A stretch of DNA of 7,554 nucleotides. Source: Lysobacteraceae bacterium (GTDB taxonomy: Bacteria > Pseudomonadota > Gammaproteobacteria > Xanthomonadales > Xanthomonadaceae). Below, one piece after another: positions 1 to 7,300 of this stretch. The notes under the pieces were generated by a model, which saw only the letters and a program-made list of their open reading frames with translations, searched no databases and had not been told where the DNA came from. A program made the translations under genes and the position numbers. The stretch lies in contig JAGNNB010000142.1 of NCBI GenBank assembly GCA_017990865.1, forward strand, positions 1 to 7,554, given 5' to 3'. Position 1 is the stretch's first letter; each line of letters starts with the position of its first letter.

Positions 1-904
1 CGTCCACCACGATCACATCGAACGGCAGCGGCCGCGCGGCGTGATGTCGAAACGTCACGCTGTCCGGCCGCCAGCCGAGCAAACGATGCAGCGTTTGCGC
101 GTTGCGCGGGATCGCGTCGGCGACCGCGGCATCGAGCCGACCGTCGGCCAGATCGGCGCGCACCACGGCGTCGATCGCGTCGGCGAGACGCACCGCGGCG
201 CGGCCGGTCGGCGCGGCCAGCGCGATCCGCGGCGACGGCGCGCCCGCCGCATGCGCGAGCGCGATCTGCGCCGCGAGCAAGCGCGCGACCGTGGTGGTTT
301 TGCCGGTGCCCGGGCCGCCGGTGAGCAGCAGCAAACGTCGTCGCAACGCCATCGCCGCCGCCAAGGCTTGCCGGTCGATGTCGTCGCGCGGCGCCGATGT
401 CGCCGGAAATAAACGATGCAACACGCCGCGCGCGTTTTCGTCGTCGATCGTTTCGACCTGCGCGGCGCGCGCGCGCAGATGCGCGGCGAGTCGCTGTTCG
501 TAACGGGCGTAGCGCAACAGCGCGACGCGGCCGTCGCGAACGCAGAGCAAAGCGTCGCCCGGGGCGTCGGGATCGTCGGTGACGATCGGGCTGGCGGCCA
601 GCGCGGCGGCCCAGGCGTCGGCATCGGGGCATTCGACGATCGGAAGTTCGCCGCGCGCGCTCAGCGCGTCGAGTAGCGCATCCACCCGATCCAGCGCGAA
701 ACCGCTGTGCCCCAACGCGATCGCGCGCATCGCCAACGCGCCGGCCAGCGCGACCGCCTCGTCGGCGCGCAAACGCTCGCGCAACATCCGCGCGAACGCC
801 AGATCGATCGTGCGCAGCGCGCCGTCGTCGGCCAACTGCCGCAGCGCGCGCGCGGCGATCTCGTTCATAACGACGATGGTTGCGTGATCGGTCGGTGCGT
901 TCAT
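1..904 (-). CDS. recD: RecD, exonuclease V alpha subunit (3' end outside the window)
   Basis: RecD is the fast 5'-3' SF1B helicase of RecBCD. It also regulates the complex, being needed for full nuclease activity before Chi. The first 301 codons are present and free of stops to the left edge; E. coli RecD is about 608 residues, so about half is seen. Residues 1-190 are the family's N-terminal domain, which contacts RecB, with recognisable segments GHSGFAL and VRDGRVALLRYARYEQRLAAHL. Helicase motifs follow: Walker A GGPGTGKT at 196-203 (Lys202, equivalent to E. coli Lys177), motif Ia APTGRAAVRLA 231-241, TLHRLLGWRP 271-280, and the start of Walker B, DVIVVD, 296-301, cut at its acidic residues. 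The ATG at 904 overlaps the recB TGA and has GGAG 8 bases upstream. Met13 (868) lacks a ribosome-binding sequence and is less likely. The stretch before Walker A is about 25 residues longer than in E. coli. Composition matches recB, with no sign of transfer or decay. Confidence 0.96.
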   Translation of the reverse strand, partial: MNAPTDHATIVVMNEIAARALRQLADDGALRTIDLAFARMLRERLRADEAVALAGALAMRAIALGHSGFALDRVDALLDALSARGELPIVECPDADAWAAALAASPIVTDDPDAPGDALLCVRDGRVALLRYARYEQRLAAHLRARAAQVETIDDENARGVLHRLFPATSAPRDDIDRQALAAAMALRRRLLLLTGGPGTGKTTTVARLLAAQIALAHAAGAPSPRIALAAPTGRAAVRLADAIDAVVRADLADGRLDAAVADAIPRNAQTLHRLLGWRPDSVTFRHHAARPLPFDVIVVD

Positions 905-3900
905 TGCTTACGCTCCGTCGGCAGCGCCGCGATCAATACGTCGGCGTCGGCGCCGTCGAAGAAGGCATCGAGCGTGGCGATCGTCGTCGCGGATACGGCG
1001 TCGAGATGCACGCCTTGCGCGCCGCCTTCGTGCGATGCGGGCGCGTTCAAGTCGATACCGCGCAGGAACAGATACACCGCGCCGCCGAGATCGCGACGCT
1101 CGTCGTAAGCCGCGCCGCGTCGCAGCCGCAGCCAACGGCGCAGCGCGACCAGATAAATCAGATATTGCAGATCGTAATCGTGCTGGACCACCGCGCGCCG
1201 CAGCGACGCCGCGTCGTACGCAGGCAGGCGGTTGGTTTTGTAGTCCAGCACATGATGCCGGCCGCGCGGATCGCGATAGACCAGGTCGATATAGCCGTGC
1301 ATGAAGCCGTCGAGCGCGCCCGCGAGCGTGCGCGGCGCCCACGGATAGCCGAGCGCGGCCAGCAGCCGCGACAGCGCGTCCAAGCGCGCATCGCGCAGAC
1401 GGAAATGGAACGGCAACTCGCGCACGCACTGCGCGTGCGATAAGTCGCATAGACGCACGCCGCCGGGCAACGGCGCATTGAGCGCGCGCGCGACCAAGCG
1501 AGATGTCTCCGCGATATGCGCGGGCGTCGCTGCGATACCCTGATGCCGCAGCGCGCGTTCCATCAGCGTTCGCTGCGACGGCGGACAGGTCTCTTCGCCG
1601 AACAAATCCGGCGGCAGCGCCAGACGCCATGCCGCCGCATCGGCGGATTCCAGGACTTCATGCACCGCATTGCCGAAGGCGGTGCCGCCGAGCGTGGTCG
1701 CATCGTCGGCAAGCGCGGGCGCGGTTTCGTCGTCCGCACCGGGACGCACGAACGGCTCGGCGCCGCGCGCGTGCAGTGCGGAAAAACTGTGCAAGCGCAG
1801 ATCCGGCCCGAAGCGGCGCTGCGGGATGCGCGTCGGCGGCGTCGCCGCGCTTCGCTCGGCGTCGCGCGCGCGAAGAACGGGTCGCGACGCGTTCGGGGCG
1901 TAGTCGCGCACGACAATACTGCCCTCGGAATCCGCCGCGAGTCGACGAATACGCGCGTCCATCCCGGCGTAATCCAGCGCATCCTTCACCCGCCCGGTCG
2001 GCGCGCCGTCGTGCAGCAGATGATGCAGCGCGGTGCGCTCGGTGCTGCGATTGCGGCTCCAAACGACATGCAGCGCACAACGCGCGCGGGTCAGCGCGAC
2101 GTAGAACTGACGCTGCGCTTCGGCGCGTTCCTCGCGCGTCGCCGCATCCAGCAACGCGCTCAAATCGTTCGGCACCAGATGCGTTTTGTGATGCCAAACG
2201 CGCGCCGCATGCCCGTCGACGCGCACATCGTCGGCGGTGAGCCCGCGATCCGGTCGTTCGCTGAGATACGCGAGGAACGGCAGCACGACGACGCCGTATT
2301 CCAAACCTTTGCTGCGATGGATCGTGGCGATCTGTACCGCACCGGCATCCGATTCCAAGCGCAATTGCCGGGTTTCGTCGGCGCGCGCGGCGGGGGCGCG
2401 TTGGCGCGCGAACCACAGCCGCTGTTCGTTCGCGCCGTGACGTTGCGCGGATTCGGCCTGCAGCAGTTCGATCAGATGCAGCGCATCGGTGAGCCGGCGC
2501 GCGCCGCCGGTTTCGGCGAGCCAACGTTGCGCCGCCCCCGCCACGAACGGCAGCAGCGCCGGCAACGGCCCGCGCGTGCGCCACAGTTCGGCAGCGGCTT
2601 CGAAGCGCGCGGCCTGCGTGTCCCATTCCGCGCCGTCGTCGTCGAGCGCGCGCAATGCGGCGGCATCGAAACCGAGCAAGCGCGTCGCCAAGGCTGCGCG
2701 CAGGCGCGACGCATCGTTCGGTTCGGACAACGCGGCGATCAGCGCATCCAGATCGTCCGCCGCTTCGCCCGCGAACACGCTGGCGGTCGAGAGCGCGGCG
2801 GCGGCGACGCCGGCCGAAGTCAATGCCCGTTGCATCAATGCGGCTTGATCGTGCGTCTGTGTCAGCACCGCGATATCGGCCGGGCGCACGGGGCGTTGCG
2901 CGTTCGCATCGCGTAGCGTGCCGCGCGCCAGCAAATCGACGATGCTGTCCACCGCGGCGGCGGCCATCATCGCGTATTCCTGTTCCTTCACCCGCAAGCC
3001 TTTGCTTTTCGGGTCGGGGTTCTCCGGCAACCAATGCACGGTCATCGGCGGAACGGGCGCATCGTCGAGCCGCAAGTCGTCGTCGCGCGCGCCGGAAGCG
3101 GCGCGCAGTGAGTGGAATGCGATACCGTCCTTCGCGAACGGCAAAACGTGCTGCCGAAACACGGTGTCGATCGCGCGCAGCACGCCGGGCGTGGAGCGGT
3201 AATTGGCGTCGAGGCTGGAGAGGCCTGGCGCCGTGCCGCGCTTTGTTGCGTCCTCGTTCGCGATGTCGTCGTTGGCCGTGTCGCTGCGCGTATCGATCGG
3301 CTCGCCGTTCGGCGCATCGCCGGCATGACGCAGGATGTAGCGTTTCGCATCCAGATACGTATCCGGATCGCCGCCGCGGAAGCGATAGATCGCCTGCTTG
3401 GGATCGCCGATCAGGCACAACCAGCGTTTTTCCGCGTCGGTCTGTTCGTGGATACGTCGGAAAATATCCCACTGCCGTGCGTCGGTATCCTGGAATTCGT
3501 CGATCAGCAACGCCGGCCAGCGCGCGCCGAGCGCCGCCGCGAACGCCGGCTGCGCGCTGGCGCGCCACACGTCTTCGATCGCGCGGTCTTGATCGCTCAA
3601 GCCGCGCAGCGCCATCGCGGCGTCGTAGCGTTCGCGCGCCGCATCGCGCAGCGCATGCAAGCGTTGCGCGCTCTCGGATTCGCCCGCGGCCGGCAGCAAT
3701 GCGCGCGCGGTATCGCAGAGTTTGGGCAAATCGCCGGCCAACGCGTCGGGCTCGGACCACAGCGCGACCAACCACGCATGCGCGTCGGCGTCGCCGTGCG
3801 CGGATTTGCGCCACACGTCGGCGGCGACATCGCTCCAGATCTCGCCGGCATCGTCCACGATCGCGCGCGGCGCCAGCAAACCGGCGCGGAACCCGAATTC

Positions 3901-4332
3901 GCGCAGCGCACGATGACAGAAGCCGTGGATGGTGGAGATCGCCGCTTCGTCGAGCTGCAGCACCGCCGCCGCGATCCGCGCGCGCACGCGTTCCGCGCCG
4001 TGCAGCGCGACCGCGCGCGCCAGCACCGCACGCGTCGCCTGAGATTCGCCATCGCTGTCGCTGTCGTCGTCGCGTGCGTGCAGCCGCTGCGCGAGACGCA
4101 ACCGGCGGCGCAGGCGTTCGCGCAATTCCTCGGTCGCCGCGCGGGTGAAGGTGACGACCAGCAAGTTCGGCAGCGGGTCGCCGTATTCCAGCAAACGCCG
4201 CAACACCAACGTCGCCAGCGCGAAGGTTTTGCCGGTGCCGGCGCTGGCTTCGATCAGACGCAGTCCGGTCAGCGGCCAGTGCAAGGCGCCGTCGTCGTCG
4301 CGTCCGGTCATGCTTTCGTTTGCGGCGCTCAT
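901..4332 (-). CDS. recB: RecB, exonuclease V beta subunit (3'-5' helicase and nuclease)
   Basis: RecB is the slow 3'-5' motor of RecBCD, carries its only nuclease, and helps load RecA after Chi. The protein is 1,143 residues, slightly shorter than the 1,180 of E. coli. UvrD-type SF1 helicase motifs appear in order: Walker A EASAGTGKT at 28-36 (Lys35, equivalent to E. coli Lys29), Ia VVTFTRAATEEL 59-70, STIHGFC 133-139, Walker B LLIDEFQDTD 275-284, III LIGDPKQAIYRFRGGD 307-322, IV LDANYRST 374-381, V IATIHRSKGLEY 668-679 and VI FYVALTRAR 743-751. An acidic tether around 864-880 leads to the C-terminal PD-(D/E)XK nuclease: His891 (GNAVHEVLE), Asp1016 (GYIDLVY), Asp1030 and Lys1032 (LDYKTN), then YDLQYLIYLVAL and GGAVYLFLRGID. 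These correspond to E. coli His956, Asp1067, Asp1080 and Lys1082, so both activities look intact. The ATG at 4332 is chosen because it overlaps the recC stop (ATGA) and has GGAG 8 bases upstream; Met8 is a weaker alternative. Residues 336-369 look like an insertion. It is cotranscribed with recC and recD. Confidence 0.98.
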   Translation of the reverse strand: MSAANESMTGRDDDGALHWPLTGLRLIEASAGTGKTFALATLVLRRLLEYGDPLPNLLVVTFTRAATEELRERLRRRLRLAQRLHARDDDSDSDGESQATRAVLARAVALHGAERVRARIAAAVLQLDEAAISTIHGFCHRALREFGFRAGLLAPRAIVDDAGEIWSDVAADVWRKSAHGDADAHAWLVALWSEPDALAGDLPKLCDTARALLPAAGESESAQRLHALRDAARERYDAAMALRGLSDQDRAIEDVWRASAQPAFAAALGARWPALLIDEFQDTDARQWDIFRRIHEQTDAEKRWLCLIGDPKQAIYRFRGGDPDTYLDAKRYILRHAGDAPNGEPIDTRSDTANDDIANEDATKRGTAPGLSSLDANYRSTPGVLRAIDTVFRQHVLPFAKDGIAFHSLRAASGARDDDLRLDDAPVPPMTVHWLPENPDPKSKGLRVKEQEYAMMAAAAVDSIVDLLARGTLRDANAQRPVRPADIAVLTQTHDQAALMQRALTSAGVAAAALSTASVFAGEAADDLDALIAALSEPNDASRLRAALATRLLGFDAAALRALDDDGAEWDTQAARFEAAAELWRTRGPLPALLPFVAGAAQRWLAETGGARRLTDALHLIELLQAESAQRHGANEQRLWFARQRAPAARADETRQLRLESDAGAVQIATIHRSKGLEYGVVVLPFLAYLSERPDRGLTADDVRVDGHAARVWHHKTHLVPNDLSALLDAATREERAEAQRQFYVALTRARCALHVVWSRNRSTERTALHHLLHDGAPTGRVKDALDYAGMDARIRRLAADSEGSIVVRDYAPNASRPVLRARDAERSAATPPTRIPQRRFGPDLRLHSFSALHARGAEPFVRPGADDETAPALADDATTLGGTAFGNAVHEVLESADAAAWRLALPPDLFGEETCPPSQRTLMERALRHQGIAATPAHIAETSRLVARALNAPLPGGVRLCDLSHAQCVRELPFHFRLRDARLDALSRLLAALGYPWAPRTLAGALDGFMHGYIDLVYRDPRGRHHVLDYKTNRLPAYDAASLRRAVVQHDYDLQYLIYLVALRRWLRLRRGAAYDERRDLGGAVYLFLRGIDLNAPASHEGGAQGVHLDAVSATTIATLDAFFDGADADVLIAALPTERKQ
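913..916 (-). promoter_or_regulatory. Ribosome-binding site of recD inside the recB end
   Basis: On the minus strand GGAG lies 8 bases before the recD ATG, again inside Thr-Glu codons (ACG GAG) just before the recB stop. The recB TGA and recD ATG overlap as ATGA (904-901). It supports the ATG at 904 over the later in-frame ATG at 868, which has no such sequence before it. Coupled translation would help keep RecB and RecD near equal amounts; that is inference. Confidence 0.75.
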
Positions 4333-7300
4333 TCGCTCGGCTCCGTCGCCGCGAACACTTGCGCCGCGACTGCGCGGAAACGTTGCGCCACGGTATCGTC
4401 GACATCGTGAAACCAGCCGTGCGGGCGGAACGCGAGCGCGATCCAGGCGTCGTCGGCGTCGCCGCCGAAATCGCCGTAGGGATCGAACGCGGCCCGTGCG
4501 GTGGCCCAGGCCGCGTAGAGGTCTTTCTTGACGAGCGCTTCGGCATAAGCGAACGAGGTTTTCGGCGCGAACGGTAGCGGCCCGTCCTGGCCTTCGCGCC
4601 ACAACGCCAGCAGCGTCGCCAAGCGCGCGCGCGCGGTGTCGCGGTCGATCCCGCGCCACACGCGGCGTTCGATCGGATACGGATCCGCCTCGTCGCCTTC
4701 ACCGCGTTTTTTCGAAGCCTCGCGCTTGCCTTCGCCGATCAAAATCGTGGTCGCCGTTTCGCCCAGCACGCTCGCGAGCAGCAGATGATCGATGCCGGCG
4801 CGCAACCGACGATCGGCGTTCAATTTTCCGGCCGCCGCGACCACGCGGGTGTCGCCATCCACGTCGTCGAATGCGAAGGCGATGCCGTGCGGCGCGTCGT
4901 CGCCGTGCGCGGCCACGGTGCGCGGTGCGTCGCCGCTGCGCACTTCGGCGCGCGCGGCGAGCAGGCGTTTCGCGACTTCGGTCGCGACCTCGCACAGCGC
5001 GTCGCCGTCGCGACCGGGCGGCAACAGCGTGCGCGCGGCGAGATGCGTGCGGGCATCGCCGATGCCGTGGTCGATGTCGTCGGCGATCGTTTCGTCGTCG
5101 TCGCGCTCCACGGTGTCGCGCTCGAGCGCCAGCGCGTCGTCGAGCAAGGCGGCGATGGCGCGATGACGGACGAGTCCGTTCTCCCCCAGCGGTTCGCGGT
5201 CGCGCTCGGCGTCTTCCGCGTCGGGCAGACGCAAGCCGAGGCGACGCTGCAGCCACCATTGCGCGGGATTGCGGAAAAACCGCTGCAGCGCGTCGCGATC
5301 CGGCGGCTCCGGCGCGCGTTCGTTGTCGCGTTCGTCGTCGTTCGCACGCCGATCGAAATCCGCCGCCACGAACGGCGCGGGCGGCCGGCGCTCGCCCGTC
5401 GACGGTAGCCGCCATTCGTCGCGATACGACCAGCGCCGCGGGTCCAGATGCTGGCCGTCGTCGGCCACGCCGAACGCACGCGGCGAGAACGGTTGCAGCG
5501 GATGTTCGATCGTCAGCGCGCGTCGTGCCTCGGCGCCGTGCATCGTTTCCACGGCATCCAACAATTCGCCGATCAGCGACGAGGGTTCGCGCACACTACC
5601 GTCGCGAGCGTCGCGGCCGCCGTAACTCAGATGGAACGCGTCGCCGGCCGCGCAAAGCAACTGCAGAAACAAAAAACGGTCGTCTTCGCGCACCGAGCGG
5701 TCGCCGGGATAGCGCGGCGCGCGGCCCTGCACGGCGTCGATCAAACGATTCACGTCGTTCGCCGGTTCGCGACGTGGATAGGCGTCGGCGTCCATCCCGA
5801 GCAAACACACCACGCGGAACGGCACCGTGCGCAGCGGCACCATGCCGGCGAAGGTCACGCCGCCGGATAGCCAAGGTTGATGCGGCGATGGCTGCGCCAG
5901 CGCGTCGTGCACATGGCGACGCACCAACGCGGCGGGCAGTGATGCCGCGGCCGCGGCCTCTTCGGCGAAGACCGCAAGCGCATCCAACACGCGGCGACGC
6001 GCGGCGGCTTCGTCGGGGTCGTCGGCTTCCGGTGCGAGCAGCGCGAGAAATTCTGCGGCCAGGCGCTGTTGCCACGCGGCCGGCGGATGCGCATTGCGCA
6101 TCCACAGCGACAAGCCGCGCAAACGCGCGTGCACCGCCAGCGCCGCGTCGAGCGTCGCGGCGTCGCCGCCTTCCAATTCGGCGTAGGGTGCGAATGCGCC
6201 GTCGCCGCCGTTGTCGTCGCGACCCAACACGGTCGCATCGTCGCCCGCGGCGTACCCGGCCAGCAGACGGTCGAACCCGAACGCGAAACTGTAGTCGCGC
6301 CAGCGGCCCACGCCGGCATGTTCGCGCGCGTCTTCGTCCTCGCCCCAGCGCACGCCCGCGGCCTCGAACCAACCGCGCAAGCGTTCGAGCGCGGCGGCGT
6401 CCAAACCGTGCGCGCGCGCCACCGCCGGCAGCGCCAACAGGTCGTGGAACGCGCTGGCGCGCAGCGGCGCGTCGGCCAAATCCAACAGCGAAAACAACAG
6501 CCCGACCAGCGGATGGCTCTGCGCCTGCGGCCGGTCGGCGAGCGAGAACGGAATGTAGCGCGGGTCGTCGATGTCCAAACCGCCGAACACCGCGCGCGCC
6601 AGCGGCAGGTAATCGGCGATGTTCGGCGCCAGCACCGCGATCTCGCGCGGCTGCAGCGGCGGGTCGAAACGACGGCCTTCGGGAAGGTCGTTATCGAGCA
6701 TCGCGCGCAATCGGTCGTGCAGCACTTCCACTTCGCGCAACCGCGAATGGCAGGCGTGGATGCGCAGCGAGTCGTCGTCCGCCCGCCACGGCGCGGGCTG
6801 CGGCGCGGCGCGGTCCAACACATCGCGCTGCAGACGATGCAGCAGCGAATCGCTCGGCGGCCGCACGTAGCGTTCGATCTCGCGCTCGGGCAGCACCACG
6901 TCGTAGGCGAACAATTGCGCGACGATCTCGCGTCCGCCCGCGCCCCAAGCGCTCAGCAACGGGTTGTCGCGATCCGCGTCGGCCAGCGCCGCGGGCAGTG
7001 CGGCCAGTCCGTCGCGCCGCAAGCGTTCGCGCAACGATTCCACGTCGCCCCAGTACTCGGCGCTGGGCGAGGGCAGATAGAAATCCAGCGGAATCCATTG
7101 CGCCACCACGGCCAACAGCAACAACACATCGGGCGAGACGTGGATGGTGCCGAACGCGAACAGCCGTGACGGCAGACCGGGTGGCGGCGTCGCGATGCGC
7201 GTTTCCTGGCGACGGTCGTAGCGCATCAGCCAGTCGCCGATCAGCGTCGCACGCGGCGCGGTGTCTGGCGCCGCCGCGCACAAGGCGCGCCACAACGTCG

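Noticed and set aside
1516..2916. Plus-strand open frame (466 codons) opposite the C-terminal half of recB
   Set aside because: It lies wholly antisense to conserved helicase motifs V and VI of RecB; no family features are seen.
2655..4148. Long plus-strand open frame (497 codons) opposite recB
   Set aside because: Arg/Pro/Ser-rich low-complexity translation with no recognisable motif; a GC-driven antisense shadow of recB.
3112..4410. Plus-strand open frame (432 codons) opposite recB and the end of recC
   Set aside because: Its composition is that of the complement of recB codons, with no domain or convincing start signal.
4333..4659. Upstream extension of recB by 109 codons to a start at 4659
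   Set aside because: This part overlaps recC in another frame and is Arg-rich without family similarity. The ATG at 4332 has the stop-start overlap and GGAG, and places Walker A at the usual distance from the N-terminus.
1658..4702. A 1,014-codon open frame on the minus strand in a different frame from recB, covering most of it
   Set aside because: Its translation is dominated by Arg and Ala with no domain, as expected when a GC-rich gene is read out of frame. It begins inside recC with no ribosome-binding sequence, and recB in the other frame has full family motifs.
4707..4712. A6 tract in recC as a programmed frameshift site
   Set aside because: The tract falls as two in-frame AAA codons, which does not fit a standard -1 slippery heptamer, and RecC family sequence continues in the same frame to its normal stop.
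5671..5676. Six-base A run on the plus strand (T6 in the recC coding strand) as a terminator or antisense signal
   Set aside because: It encodes Phe-Leu in the conserved DDRFLFLQ segment of RecC and no GC-rich hairpin is evident beside it.
6069..7169. Plus-strand open frame (366 codons) opposite recC
   Set aside because: Rich in Gln, Arg and Val from complementing Leu, Ala and Asp codons; recC on the other strand is conserved throughout.
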